DNA of 64,000 nucleotides. Origin: JBBQDZ01 sp038237515 (lineage in GTDB: Bacteria > Actinomycetota > Thermoleophilia > Gaiellales > Gaiellaceae). Below the pieces are notes generated by a model. That model did no database searches. It worked only from the letters and a program-made list of their open reading frames with translations, and was not told where the DNA came from. The stretch lies in the NCBI GenBank assembly GCA_038237515.1, contig JBBRYP010000001.1, positions 80,615 through 144,614 on the forward strand, read 5' to 3'. Shown one piece after another: positions 33,293 to 42,247 of the stretch; within the stretch, counting starts at the first letter, position 1, and every line of letters begins with the position of its first letter. Made by a program: the position numbers and the translations under genes.

Positions 33293-34756
33293 GTGCTCGC
33301 CCGGACGATCACGCACACCCTCGTCGGCCTGGAGGCGCGTCGTGTCGAGGTGGAGGCGCATCTCCAGCGAGGGGTGCCGGCCTTCGCGATCGTCGGTCTC
33401 GCCGACCGCGCTTGCCAGGAGGCGAAGGAGCGAGTCCGTAGCGGCATCAAGTCGGCCGAGCTGGAGTGGCCGCAGCGGCGCATCACCGTCAACTTGGCGC
33501 CGGCCGACCTGCGCAAGGAAGGGTCGGGCTTCGACTTCCCGATCGCCCTTGCGGTGCTGGCCGCGTCCCGCCAGCTGCCGACTGACTGCCTTGCCGGGCA
33601 CGCGGCCTTCGGGGAGCTTGCGCTCGACGGCCGCGTTCGTCGGGTCGGCGGCGTCCTCGCGGCTGCCGAGGGGGCCTTGCAGGCGGGTCTCGACCGACTG
33701 CTGTGCGCGGCGGAGTCGGCCCCTGAGGCGCTCCTTTCGGGGATTCGGCCGGTGCCGATCAGGCACCTGGCGGAAGCTGTCGCCTATCTGAGGGGCGAGC
33801 AGGATCCACTGCCCGTCGAGCCTCTTCTCGAAGACGGAGAGACGGGGGCGCAAGGCCTGGATCTGTCGGACGTCCGGGGGCAGGAACGAGCGCGACGAGC
33901 GCTCGAGATCGCCGCCGCCGGCGCGCACAACCTGCTCCTCGCCGGACCCCCGGGGACCGGCAAGACGATGCTCGCGAGGCGCCTGCCGGGAATCCTCCCG
34001 CGGCTCACGCGACCCGAGGCGCTGGAGGTCACGCGCATCCACTCCGTCGCGGGCATCCTCCCCCCGGGGCGCCCGCTCGTGAGCGTCCCGCCCTTCCGCG
34101 CCCCGCATCACAGCGCCTCCGTCGCCGCCATCGTCGGCGGCGGGACAAGCCCGCGGCCGGGGGAGGCGACGCTTGCACACCGGGGCGTTCTCTTGCTGGA
34201 CGAGCTGGTCGAGTTCCAGCGGCCGGCGCTGGAGGCGCTTCGCCAGCCACTCGAGGACGGCCTCGTGAGCGTCGCTCGCGTCAGCGGCCACGTCGTGTTC
34301 CCCGCCCGCTTCCAGCTCGTCGGAACAATGAACATGTGCCCATGCGGAGCTCGCGGCGATCCGGCGGCGGAATGCTCGTGTTCGGGCCAGCGTCTGGCGT
34401 CGTACCGCGACAAGCTCTCCCGCGCGCTCCTCGACCGGTTCGACCTCGTCGTCAAGGTGCCCCGCGTGCGGGCGCAGGAGCTCGCGGCTGCCCCCAGCGA
34501 ACGATCCGCGGACGTGCGGGAGCGGGTCGTCCGTGCTCGACACGGCGGCTCTGGAGAGCCGCTCCTGCGCACAGCCCCCGCCGACGAGCTCCTGACCAGC
34601 GCGGTCGAGCGGCTCGCGCTCTCGGGGCGGGGCCGCGCCCGGGTCGCACGCGTCTCGCGCACGCTGGCGGCGCTCGTCGGTTCCGCCGAGATCCTCCCCG
34701 AGCACGTGGCGGAGGCGCTCGCCTATCGCTCTCCGACAGAACTCTTCGCGCCGTGA
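33293..34756 (+). CDS. YifB/ComM family Mg-chelatase-like AAA+ ATPase
   Basis: ComM is a branch-migration helicase that aids integration of DNA taken up by transformation; it belongs to the YifB Mg-chelatase-like family. The N-terminal Lon-protease-like fold (about 1-165: HTLVGLEARRVEVEAHLQRG) precedes AAA+ motifs GPPGTGKTMLARRLPGILP (Walker A, about 218), FRAPHHSASVAAIVGGG, GVLLLDELVEF (Walker B) and the Cys-containing MNMCPCGARGDPAAECSCS. The C-terminal lid domain is complete; 487 aa is normal. It overlaps dprA by GTGA, so the two DNA-processing genes are coupled. Confidence 0.93.
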   Translation: MLARTITHTLVGLEARRVEVEAHLQRGVPAFAIVGLADRACQEAKERVRSGIKSAELEWPQRRITVNLAPADLRKEGSGFDFPIALAVLAASRQLPTDCLAGHAAFGELALDGRVRRVGGVLAAAEGALQAGLDRLLCAAESAPEALLSGIRPVPIRHLAEAVAYLRGEQDPLPVEPLLEDGETGAQGLDLSDVRGQERARRALEIAAAGAHNLLLAGPPGTGKTMLARRLPGILPRLTRPEALEVTRIHSVAGILPPGRPLVSVPPFRAPHHSASVAAIVGGGTSPRPGEATLAHRGVLLLDELVEFQRPALEALRQPLEDGLVSVARVSGHVVFPARFQLVGTMNMCPCGARGDPAAECSCSGQRLASYRDKLSRALLDRFDLVVKVPRVRAQELAAAPSERSADVRERVVRARHGGSGEPLLRTAPADELLTSAVERLALSGRGRARVARVSRTLAALVGSAEILPEHVAEALAYRSPTELFAP

Positions 34757-35739
34757 GCGAGCTTGCGCGCGCGGCGTATCTCGCGGTCGGAGACGGCGCC
34801 GCACCAACGCGAGGCCGGGGTGAAGCACGGCTGCAGGGATTCGTGGCCGCCTTCGAGGAGGCTCGCTACCGGCAGGAGCTGGCACGGCAGGGCGTCCGCT
34901 GGGTCGGCCGGAGCGACTCCGGCTTCCCCGCCTCCCTGGCGGCCATATTCGATCCGCCCGCAGGGCTCTTCCTCCGGGGCGCGGCGGCCGCTTCGACGCT
35001 CGACCGCCCATGCGTCGGAATCGTCGGCGCGCGAGCCTGCTCAGGATACGGCGCACTGGTGGCAAGGCAGTTTGCCCGCGCGGTCGGCGGCGCCGGCTTC
35101 GTCGTCGTGAGCGGCCTCGCGCGCGGGATCGACGGTGAGGCTCACCGCGGCGCGCTCGAGGCAGGGGGGACGACGGTCGCGGTGCTCGGGTGTGGCATCG
35201 ACCGCGACTACCCGGCAGCTCATCGCGAGCTGGCCCAGCGGGTCGCCGCCTCCGGGCTGATCGTCTCCGAGTACCCGCCCGGGGTGGAGCCGGCGCCTTG
35301 GCGGTTTCCCGCTCGCAACCGGATCATCGCCGGCCTCTGCGCCGCGCTCGTCGTCGTCGAGGCGCGCGAGCGAAGCGGCGCACTCATCACCGCGGATCTT
35401 GCGATGGAGGAGGGTCGCGAGGTTCTCGCGGTGCCCGGTGAGATCACGTCTTCCCTCTCGGCCGGCACCCACAGGCTGCTACGCGCAGGCGCAACCCCCG
35501 CGACGTGCCCCGAGGACGTCCTGGAGGTGTTCGGGCTGGAGCGCGATCACGCTTCCAGCGCAGTGCCGGAAGGACCGGCGGGCCGAGCGCTCGAGCGCCT
35601 GCGCCAGGAGCGGGCCGGCGCCGACGAGCTCGCTCAGGCCTGCGGCCTCGATGCGGCGGCGATGGCGACGATTCTCGTCGAGCTGGAGCTGGCGGGTCTC
35701 GTCGAAGAGGAAGGGGGTGTCTACCGGGCCACAAGTTAG
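34753..35739 (+). CDS. dprA: DNA-processing protein DprA
   Basis: Loads RecA on single-stranded DNA during transformation or repair. The 328-aa protein has a helical N-terminal domain, the Rossmann core VGIVGARACSGYGALVARQF (about 93), VVVSGLARGIDGEAHRGALE, VLGCGIDRDYPAAH, SEYPPGVEPAPWRFPARNRI and VVVEARERSGALITADLA. A C-terminal winged helix follows (DELAQACGLDAAAMATILVELELAGLV). GTG 34753 overlaps the yifB stop. No competence pilus genes are visible in this window. Confidence 0.94.
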   Translation: MSELARAAYLAVGDGAAPTRGRGEARLQGFVAAFEEARYRQELARQGVRWVGRSDSGFPASLAAIFDPPAGLFLRGAAAASTLDRPCVGIVGARACSGYGALVARQFARAVGGAGFVVVSGLARGIDGEAHRGALEAGGTTVAVLGCGIDRDYPAAHRELAQRVAASGLIVSEYPPGVEPAPWRFPARNRIIAGLCAALVVVEARERSGALITADLAMEEGREVLAVPGEITSSLSAGTHRLLRAGATPATCPEDVLEVFGLERDHASSAVPEGPAGRALERLRQERAGADELAQACGLDAAAMATILVELELAGLVEEEGGVYRATS

Positions 35740-35740
35740 C

Positions 35741-35795
35741 GATGTGACCGGCAGCGTTCGCTGCGTAGGAACCGGCCAACGCTACGGGCCACATC
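35741..35795 (+). terminator. Long-arm hairpin after dprA
   Basis: GATGTGACCGGCAGCGTT 35741-35758 pairs with AACGCTACGGGCCACATC 35778-35795 (15 of 18 positions), loop 19 nt, starting 1 nt after the dprA stop. No T tract. Confidence 0.55.
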
Positions 35796-35797
35796 AT

Positions 35798-35803
35798 TAG
35801 CAT
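35798..35803 (+). promoter_or_regulatory. -10 box of the FAD oxidoreductase gene
   Basis: TAGCAT ends 6 nt before the ATG at 35810; no Shine-Dalgarno sequence. Confidence 0.5.
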
Positions 35804-35809
35804 CGACCG

Positions 35810-36937
35810 ATGCAGACGCCGTTCTGGCTCGACGAGCCGGCTCGCCGCTTTCACGCAAGAGGGCTTGCCGCTCGCCCGGACGTCGAGATCGTCGGCGGCG
35901 GAGTCACCGGTTGTACGGCCGCTCTCGTGCTCGGGCGGGGAGGGCTCCGCGTCCGTCTCCACGAGGCGCGGCTGATCGCGAGCGGCGCGAGCGGCCGGAA
36001 CGGAGGCTTTGCTCTCCGCGGCGGGGCGATGCCCTACGACCTCGCACGATCCGAGCTCGGCCGCGCGCGCTCGCAGGATCTCTGGCAGCTCAGCGAGCGC
36101 GCGCTCGACCACCTGGAGGAGCTCGCGGGAGACACCTTTCGGCGCACCTCGAGCCTGCGCCTCGCCGCGGACGAGGCCGAGCGGGACGAGCTCCAGCGGG
36201 AGCATGACGCTCTCTCGGAGGACGGCTTCGCCGTGAGCTGGGAGGACGAGCTGCCGGCTCCTCTGCGAGGACGCTTCCACGGCGCCCTACGCCACGGGCC
36301 CGACGGCGCACTCCACCCGGCGCGCTGGGTGCACCGGCTCGCGACCCTCGCCGAGACGGCCGGCGCGGATCTCCGGGAGGGCAGCAAGGTCCAATCGCTC
36401 GCGGATCTCGAAGCGGAGACAGTCATCGTCGCGACGGACGGTTACACCCACGGCTTGCTCCCCGAGCTCGACCGTGCGGTGCGACCGACACGCGGCCAGG
36501 TGGTCGCGACCGAGCCTCTGCCTGCTCGGATCTTCGAATGTCCGCACTACGCCCGGCACGGATACGACTACTGGCAGCAGCTGCCCGATCGCCGGCTCGT
36601 GATCGGCGGGTGGCGCGACGCGAGCCTGGAGAGGGAGGCCACGGCCGTCGAGGAGACGACGCCGGTCGTCCAGCGGAAGATCGAACGCTTCCTCCGCGAC
36701 CTCCTCGGCGCCACACCCCGGATCACGCACCGGTGGGCCGGAATCTTCGGGGTCACCTCCGACCGGCTCCCGCTCGCCGGGCGCCTCCCCGGCAGCGACC
36801 GAGTCTGGGTCGCCTGCGGCTACTCGGGGCACGGCAACGTTCTCGGGCTCGCCTGCGGAGAACTCGTCGCGAAGGAGATCCTGGGTCGCGCCGCGCCGGA
36901 GCTCGCGCTCTTCGACCCGGTGCGCCTCATGAGCTAG
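35810..36937 (+). CDS. FAD-dependent amine/amino-acid oxidoreductase (DAO family)
   Basis: A 375-aa DadA/PuuB-type flavoprotein. The FAD-binding Rossmann motif VEIVGGGVTGCTAALVLGRGG lies near residue 25, with IASGASGRNGGFALRGG just after, a motif frequent in gamma-glutamylputrescine oxidases and related enzymes. The substrate half contains RPTRGQVVATEPLP, DRRLVIGGWRD, and the C-terminal FAD contact HRWAGIFGVTSDRLPLAGRL followed by VWVACGYSGHGNVLGLACGE. The natural substrate is unknown. It is convergent with the minus-strand operon that ends in an ornithine cyclodeaminase-like gene, so a shared amino-acid theme is possible but unproven. Confidence 0.85.
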   Translation: MQTPFWLDEPARRFHARGLAARPDVEIVGGGVTGCTAALVLGRGGLRVRLHEARLIASGASGRNGGFALRGGAMPYDLARSELGRARSQDLWQLSERALDHLEELAGDTFRRTSSLRLAADEAERDELQREHDALSEDGFAVSWEDELPAPLRGRFHGALRHGPDGALHPARWVHRLATLAETAGADLREGSKVQSLADLEAETVIVATDGYTHGLLPELDRAVRPTRGQVVATEPLPARIFECPHYARHGYDYWQQLPDRRLVIGGWRDASLEREATAVEETTPVVQRKIERFLRDLLGATPRITHRWAGIFGVTSDRLPLAGRLPGSDRVWVACGYSGHGNVLGLACGELVAKEILGRAAPELALFDPVRLMS

Positions 36938-36970
36938 CTCCGCCGGGGCGGGGGTTCCACACCTGGGCCG

Positions 36971-37939
36971 TCAGACCGAGAGGTATTCCAGCCCCTCGAA
37001 GGCGGCGCCGGCAGGGTCTGCGCGGTAGCGCTCGAGTGCGGCCAGCGCGATCCCGAGGTCCTGGATCGCGAGCCCGGTCGAGTCGAAGAGCGTGATCTCG
37101 TCGGCCGAGCTCCTGCCGGCTGCCGTTCCCGCGAGAACCTCGCCGAGCTGCGTCACGCCATCGCGGCCGATCAGCCCCTGCGCGACCGCGTGCGCCAGGT
37201 CGCCCGAGTGGCTTGCCTGCTCCCAGTCGTCGCAGAAGACGCTCGCGCGCGCGAGCTCCGCAGTCGCGATCTCGGCCTTGCCGGGGCCGTCGGCCCCCAT
37301 GAGGCTCACGTGCTGGCCCGGCCGCAAGCCACCGGCCTCGAAGACGAGCTCGCGGCCCGGCGTGACCGTCGCCACGAGATCGGCCGCGAGCGCCTCCTCC
37401 CTGGAGGCGGCCGCCTCGACGCCGAGCTCCGTCGCCGCGGCGGCCGCACGAGCGCCGTCGAGGTCGTAGAGCAGAACCCGCCGCCGCGCGGCCGCGAAGC
37501 TCCGCGCAACCGCTCTGCCGTTGACGCCGGCCCCGATCACGCTCGCGGCCCCTGCACCCGGCGCTGCCAGGGTCTCGGCCGCGAGTACGGCCGCGGCGCC
37601 CGTCCTGAGCGCCGTCACGGCGGCGGCGTCCAGCAGCGCAACGAGTGAGCCGTCCTGCGCATCGGAGAGCAGAACGAGCCCAGTCACCGTCGGCAGGCCG
37701 CGCTGCGGGTTCCCCGGGAACGAGGTGACCCACTTCAAGAGCGCATGACCGGCGCCGAGCGCGGGCATGGCCCGGAAGTCCCCGGCTGGGTACGCGTGGA
37801 CGTAGACCTTCGGCGGCATCGTCCACTCGGCCCTGGCGTAGGCGACGAACGCTCGCCGCACCGCCGCGAGCGCCGTCTCGGGGGAGACTGCGGCCTCGAC
37901 GTGACGGGCGGCGAGGACCGGGATCCGCCGCGCCGTCAG
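36971..37939 (-). CDS. Ornithine cyclodeaminase / mu-crystallin family, probable CTG start
   Basis: NAD(P)-dependent enzyme family including ornithine cyclodeaminase, alanine dehydrogenase and ketimine reductases. Visible are AFVAYARAEWTMPPKVYVHA, HALLKWVTSFPGNPQRGLPT (substrate Lys), LRTGAAAVLAAETLAAP, the nucleotide fold VIGAGVNGRAVARSF, and ELVFEAGGLRPGQHVSLMGA. The first ordinary start (GTG 37861) would remove the N-terminal helix. CTG at 37939 overlaps the pntB stop as CTGA and gives 322 aa, the family length, starting MTARRIPVLAARHVEAAV. Product specificity is open. It is last in a transhydrogenase operon. Confidence 0.83.
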   Translation of the reverse strand: MTARRIPVLAARHVEAAVSPETALAAVRRAFVAYARAEWTMPPKVYVHAYPAGDFRAMPALGAGHALLKWVTSFPGNPQRGLPTVTGLVLLSDAQDGSLVALLDAAAVTALRTGAAAVLAAETLAAPGAGAASVIGAGVNGRAVARSFAAARRRVLLYDLDGARAAAAATELGVEAAASREEALAADLVATVTPGRELVFEAGGLRPGQHVSLMGADGPGKAEIATAELARASVFCDDWEQASHSGDLAHAVAQGLIGRDGVTQLGEVLAGTAAGRSSADEITLFDSTGLAIQDLGIALAALERYRADPAGAAFEGLEYLSV

Positions 37940-39336
37940 CCCTCAGCCTTGACCGCGGCGACGAGCTTCACGACGGAGTCCTTCGCGTCCCCGAAGAGCA
38001 TCACCGTCTTCGGGTCGAGGTAGAGCTCGTTGTCGATGCCCGCGAAGCCCGGGTTCATGCTGCGCTTGAGGACGACCACGTGCTGCGCCTCGTCGACGTC
38101 GAGGATCGGCATCCCGTAGATGGGGCTCGTCGGCGAGGTGCGGGCCGCCGGGTTCGTCACGTCGTTGGCGCCGATCACGAGCGCGACGTCGGTGCGCGGA
38201 AACTCCGGGTTGATCTCGTCCATCTCCTGGAGCTGCGTGTAGGGCACGTTCGCCTCGGCCAGCAGGACGTTCATGTGCCCCGGCATCCGCCCCGCGACCG
38301 GGTGGATCGCATACCGGACGTCGACGCCCCTCTTCTCGAGCGCGCCGGCCAGCTCGCGCACGTTGTGCTGCGCCTGCGCGACGGCCATGCCGTAGCCGGG
38401 GACGATGACGACCCGCTTCGCGTAGCTCAGCATGATCGCCACGTCCTCGGCGGAGGTCGGGCGCACGACGCCGTCGACCGCCGCTGCGGCGTCGCCGCCG
38501 CCCGCCGTGGCGACCTGGCCAAAGGCGCCGAAGAGGACGTTCGCCAGCGAGCGGTTCATCGCCCTGCCCATCAGGAGGGTGAGCATCGTCCCGGAGGCTC
38601 CGACGAGGGCGCCGCTGACGATCAGGACGTGGTTGTGCAGGACGAACCCGGTCGCCGCTGCCGCGAGACCCGTGAAGGCGTTCAGCATCGAGATGACGAC
38701 GGGCATGTCGGCACCGCCGATCGGGAGCACGAAGAGCACTCCGAGGACGCAGGCTCCGGCGATCAGCCCGATGAGAAGGCCGTCCCGCTGCGGCCCGGCG
38801 AGCACTGCGATGCCGACTCCGACGGCGGCCGCTAGGAGCACGCCGTTGCCGAGCTTCTGCCCCGAATAGGTGATGGGGCGGCCGGAGACGAGCTCCTGGA
38901 GCTTCGCGAAGGCGACGAGGCTGCCGCTGAACGACACGCTTCCGATCAGCGCGCTCAGGATCGTGGAGAGACCGACGTTGAAGGCGATCCGGCCGGGCTG
39001 CGGCGCCCGGGCGTGAAACTCCGCGAGAGCGATCAACGCTGCCGCCCCGCCCCCGACGCCGTTGAAGAGCGCCACCATCTGGGGCATCGCCGTCATCTTC
39101 ACGGAGCGCGCCGCCACCGCCCCGAAGGGCGCGGAGACGCCCATCACGATCAGGATGGAGAGGTAGTTGTGGAGCCCGCGCTGCGCGAGGGTCGCCCCGA
39201 GGGCCAGCGCCATCCCGGCCGCGCCGAGCCAGTTCCCGAGCCTCGCCGTGGTCGGTGAGGAGAGGAACCGCAGCGCGAGGATGAAGGCCACGATCGTGGC
39301 CACGTACGCGAGGCTAACGAGGTTTTCTCTCGTCAT
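37936..39336 (-). CDS. pntB: NAD(P) transhydrogenase subunit beta
   Basis: Membrane proton channel and NADP(H)-binding part of the proton-translocating transhydrogenase, which drives NADPH formation from NADH. About nine N-terminal membrane helices (LVSLAYVATIVAFILALRFL onward) precede the NADP domain with VVIVPGYGMAVAQAQHNVREL, VRYAIHPVAGRMPGHMNVLL, VALVIGANDVTNPAA and MNPGFAGIDNELYLDPKT. The 466-aa length is normal. Its ATG overlaps the end of the alpha2 gene; its stop overlaps the CTG of the OCD-like gene. Confidence 0.95.
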   Translation of the reverse strand: MTRENLVSLAYVATIVAFILALRFLSSPTTARLGNWLGAAGMALALGATLAQRGLHNYLSILIVMGVSAPFGAVAARSVKMTAMPQMVALFNGVGGGAAALIALAEFHARAPQPGRIAFNVGLSTILSALIGSVSFSGSLVAFAKLQELVSGRPITYSGQKLGNGVLLAAAVGVGIAVLAGPQRDGLLIGLIAGACVLGVLFVLPIGGADMPVVISMLNAFTGLAAAATGFVLHNHVLIVSGALVGASGTMLTLLMGRAMNRSLANVLFGAFGQVATAGGGDAAAAVDGVVRPTSAEDVAIMLSYAKRVVIVPGYGMAVAQAQHNVRELAGALEKRGVDVRYAIHPVAGRMPGHMNVLLAEANVPYTQLQEMDEINPEFPRTDVALVIGANDVTNPAARTSPTSPIYGMPILDVDEAQHVVVLKRSMNPGFAGIDNELYLDPKTVMLFGDAKDSVVKLVAAVKAEG

Positions 39337-39625
39337 CCCGGCGGCGCTTGAACATCTCGAGCATGCGGTCTGTGACGACGAAGCCGCCGACGACGTTCAT
39401 CGTCCCGAGGGCGACGGCCGCGAGCGCCGCGATCCGGACCCAGGTCGTCTGGTGGGGGAGGCCTGCCACGACGATCGCGCCGACGAGGACGATGCCGTGG
39501 ATCGCGTTCGTCCCCGACATGAGCGGTGTGTGCAGGAGCGTGGGCACCTTCGAGATCACCTCGAAGCCCAGGAAGATCGCAAGCACGAGGATCGTCACCT
39601 CGATGATCACCTGGCTCGTTCTCAC
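39314..39625 (-). CDS. pntAB: NAD(P) transhydrogenase subunit alpha2 (membrane part)
   Basis: A 103-aa membrane subunit with three to four helices: IIEVTILVLAIFLGFEVISK, LHTPLMSGTNAIHGIVLVGA (the conserved TPLMSGTNAI loop) and AALAAVALGTMNVVGGFVV, ending in a basic tail. In this three-subunit layout the alpha chain is split into a soluble alpha1 and this membrane alpha2. GTG 39625 overlaps the alpha1 stop (GTGA). It overlaps pntB by 23 nt. Confidence 0.92.
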   Translation of the reverse strand: MRTSQVIIEVTILVLAIFLGFEVISKVPTLLHTPLMSGTNAIHGIVLVGAIVVAGLPHQTTWVRIAALAAVALGTMNVVGGFVVTDRMLEMFKRRRDDERKPR

Positions 39626-40725
39626 GCGGCTCCCACCCCGATCGCGCGACCCGCGACGCGCGCCGCGGCCGTGATCTCGTCGTCGAAGTCGAGCCGGAGC
39701 TCCCCGGCCGGTGCCAGGTGCTGGAGCAGCGCGGAGACGTTCCGTGCGTAGAGCTGGCTCGCGTGGAACGGCATCGTGGCCGGAAGGTTCGTGACGCCGA
39801 CGATCGTGACATCCTCTCGCTCGACCACCTCGCCCGGCACGGTCAGCTCGCAGTTGCCGCCCGCCTCCGCGGCCAGGTCGACGACGACCGAACCGGGCCG
39901 CATGGCCGCGACGGCGGTAGCAGGGATCAGCTTCGGTGCCGGCCTCCCCGGCACGAGCGCGGTCGTCACGACGACGTCGAAGTCCGGCAGCCGCGCCTCC
40001 AGGGCCTCCTGCTGGCGGCCCCGCTCCTCGGCCGACAGCTCCCGCGCGTAGCCGCCCGCGGTCTCCTCGCCGACGACGCCGAGGTCGAGGAAGGCGGCGC
40101 CGAGGCTCTCGACCTGCTCCCGCACGACCGGGCGCACGTCGAAGCCGGAGACGACGGCGCCGAGGCGCCGCGCCGTCGCGATCGCTTGGAGGCCGGCGAC
40201 GCCGGCGCCGATCACGAGCACCTTCGCGGGCGCCACCGTTCCGGCTGCCGTCGTCAGCATCGGGAAGAATCTCGGCAGACGTTCGGCGGCGATGAGCACG
40301 GCCTTGTAGCCCGCGACCGTCGCCTGTGAGGAGAGCGCGTCCATGGACTGCGCGCGTGTTGTCCGGGGGATCGACTCCATCGCGAATGCGTGCACGCCCC
40401 GCGCGGCGAGCCGCTCGACCCCGTCCAGGTCGGTCAGCGGCTGCAGGAAGCCCACGAGGAGCGTCGCGGGCGCGAGCCGTTCGACCTCCTCCGCGCTCGG
40501 CTTCTGCACCTTGACGATGCCCTCGCCGGAGTCGTAGAGGGTGGGGGTGTCGACGAGCTGCGCGCCCGCTTCGGCGTACGCACGATCGGGAAAGGACGCC
40601 TCCGCGCCCGCGCCCGTCTCGACGAACACCTCGAACCCGGCGGCGGAGAGCCGCGTGACGGCGTCGGGGACGAGCGCGACGCGCCGCTCGCCCGCCGCGG
40701 TCTCCCTGGGAACGCCGATCCTCAT
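39622..40725 (-). CDS. pntAA: NAD(P) transhydrogenase subunit alpha1 (NAD-binding)
   Basis: Soluble NAD(H)-binding subunit, 367 aa, of the alanine dehydrogenase/transhydrogenase family. Motifs: RIGVPRETAAGERRVALVPD at the N-terminus, MESIPRTTRAQSMDALSSQA (about 116), NAD fold KVLVIGAGVAGLQAIATARR (about 167), GFDVRPVVREQVESLGA, and VVDLAAEAGGNCEL. It heads the minus-strand operon alpha1-alpha2-beta-OCD, divergent from dedA. No -10 box of the leaderless type is obvious between the two divergent starts on this strand. Confidence 0.94.
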   Translation of the reverse strand: MRIGVPRETAAGERRVALVPDAVTRLSAAGFEVFVETGAGAEASFPDRAYAEAGAQLVDTPTLYDSGEGIVKVQKPSAEEVERLAPATLLVGFLQPLTDLDGVERLAARGVHAFAMESIPRTTRAQSMDALSSQATVAGYKAVLIAAERLPRFFPMLTTAAGTVAPAKVLVIGAGVAGLQAIATARRLGAVVSGFDVRPVVREQVESLGAAFLDLGVVGEETAGGYARELSAEERGRQQEALEARLPDFDVVVTTALVPGRPAPKLIPATAVAAMRPGSVVVDLAAEAGGNCELTVPGEVVEREDVTIVGVTNLPATMPFHASQLYARNVSALLQHLAPAGELRLDFDDEITAAARVAGRAIGVGAA

Positions 40726-40765
40726 GCCGGCGCAACTCTAGAGGGGTGGCGCGAGGGGCGGCCCG

Positions 40766-40771
40766 TAGACT
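40766..40771 (+). promoter_or_regulatory. -10 box of dedA
   Basis: TAGACT ends 7 nt before GTG 40779, which selects this start over GTG 40746. Confidence 0.5.
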
Positions 40772-40778
40772 GATTCGC

Positions 40779-41378
40779 GTGACGCACCTCGTCGAGACCT
40801 ATGGCCTCGCGCTCCTGTTCCTCCTCGTCGTGCTCGAGTCCGCGGGGATCCCGCTGCCCGGCGAGACCGCGCTCATTGCCGCCGGAATCGCGTCGGCGTC
40901 GGGGCGGGTTGCGCATATCTGGTGGGTGATCGCCGTTGCGGCGGCGGCCGCGATCCTCGGCGACAACGGCGGCTACTGGGCTGCCCGCCTCGGTGCGCTG
41001 CGCCTCGTCGAGCGCTCCGCGCGGCTGAAGCGATTCGCGGATCGCGTCCTGCCGCCCTCCGAGCGCTTCTTCGAGCGCCACGGCGGCAAGACCGTCTTCA
41101 TCGGCCGCTTCGTCGCCGTCCTGCGCTTCACCGCGGCCTGGCTCGCAGGGATCTCCAAGATGCCCTGGTGGCGCTTCCTGGCCTGGAATGCCGCCGGCGG
41201 CATCTGCTGGGCGACGGGCATCGGCCTCCTCGCCTACTACGGCGGGCACGCGGCGGGGAACGCGATCGACCGGTACGGCTACGTCGCCGCCGGCGTGATC
41301 GCGGTGCTAGCCGTCGCGGCCTTCTTCGGGCTTCGGTTCTGGAAGCGCAGGATGGGGCTCGAGGGCAAGAGCGCGTGA
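40779..41378 (+). CDS. DedA/VTT-family membrane protein
   Basis: A DedA-family protein of 199 aa; members flip undecaprenyl-phosphate or phospholipids. It has LLFLLVVLESAGIPLPGETA at the N-terminus (re-entrant loop with the conserved Glu), ILGDNGGYWAARLG, the amphipathic segment FFERHGGKTVFIGRFVAVLR with its conserved Gly and Arg, and WAGISKMPWW-like WLAGISKMPWWRFLAWNAAG. Four to five hydrophobic segments are present. The start GTG 40779 is chosen from the TAGACT box. The stop overlaps the next gene as GTGA. Confidence 0.9.
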   Translation: MTHLVETYGLALLFLLVVLESAGIPLPGETALIAAGIASASGRVAHIWWVIAVAAAAAILGDNGGYWAARLGALRLVERSARLKRFADRVLPPSERFFERHGGKTVFIGRFVAVLRFTAAWLAGISKMPWWRFLAWNAAGGICWATGIGLLAYYGGHAAGNAIDRYGYVAAGVIAVLAVAAFFGLRFWKRRMGLEGKSA

Positions 41379-42247
41379 GGCTCGCGACGAGCCTCGTGCT
41401 CGCCGCGGTTCTTGCAGCGGTACTTCCTGCGGGAGCGGCTCGCAGTCGCACCGGCCCCGTGCCCCGGTTCACGCACGTCGTGGTGGTCGTCTTCGAGAAC
41501 GAGTCGCGCGCGGCCGTGATCGGGTCTCCCTCGGCCCCGAAGTTCACCGCTCTCGCGCGCACCTACGCCGACCTGGCCCGGTACGACGCCGTCGCGCATC
41601 CCAGCCTCCCGAACTATCTGGCGCTCGTCTCGGGTGCGACGCAGGGCATCACCGACGACTGCACCGACTGCGTCGTCTCCGCGCGCAGCCTGGCGGACAC
41701 GCTCGATGCGGCGGGGCGCTCGTGGAAGCTCTACGCCGAGGGGATCCCGCGGCCCGGCTTCCTCGGCGCCTCGTCGGGGCGCTACGCGAAGAAGCACGTG
41801 CCGTTCCTCTACTTCCGGTCGGTGATCTCGAGCCCGCGCCGACGGGCCCGCGTCGTCGGCTTCGACGCGCTACGGCACGATCTCGACGCCGGAACCCTCC
41901 CGGACTTCGCGCTCGTCGTTCCCGACCTCTGTCACGACATGCACGACTGCCCTGTCGCGACAGGCGACCGGTGGCTTCGAGACTTCGCGCACGACGTTCT
42001 CGCTGCCGGCCGCCTGGACGCCTCGTCGGTCGTGTTCGCGATCTTCGACGAGGGAGCGTTCCTCGACCGGACCGGCGGCGGCGGCCGCGTCGCGGCCGTG
42101 GCGGTCGGTCCGGCGGTGAAGGCCGGGGTGTCGTCCGCCGCACGCACGGGCCATTACGGGCTCCTGCGCACGATCGAGCAGGCGTGGGGGCTGCCGTACC
42201 TGGGCGCCTCGGCGCACGCGAGGCCGATCCTCGGCATCTGGCGCTAG
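41375..42247 (+). CDS. Secreted phosphoesterase (AcpA/PlcC-like, PF04185 type)
   Basis: A 290-aa exported protein. The signal peptide is RLATSLVLAAVLAAVLPAGA (about 2-21). The mature domain starts FTHVVVVVFENESRAAVIGS (metal-binding ExN) and has HPSLPNYLALVSGATQGITD, the hallmark of the AcpA/phospholipase C superfamily. Further on are FALVVPDLCHDMHDC (Asp/His) and VVFAIFDEGAFLDRTGGGG. Cys pairs (DDCTDC, CHDMHDC) may form disulfides. The substrate could be phosphomonoesters or phospholipids. It is co-translated with dedA through a GTGA overlap, pointing to a membrane-lipid or phosphate role. Confidence 0.85.
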   Translation: MRLATSLVLAAVLAAVLPAGAARSRTGPVPRFTHVVVVVFENESRAAVIGSPSAPKFTALARTYADLARYDAVAHPSLPNYLALVSGATQGITDDCTDCVVSARSLADTLDAAGRSWKLYAEGIPRPGFLGASSGRYAKKHVPFLYFRSVISSPRRRARVVGFDALRHDLDAGTLPDFALVVPDLCHDMHDCPVATGDRWLRDFAHDVLAAGRLDASSVVFAIFDEGAFLDRTGGGGRVAAVAVGPAVKAGVSSAARTGHYGLLRTIEQAWGLPYLGASAHARPILGIWR

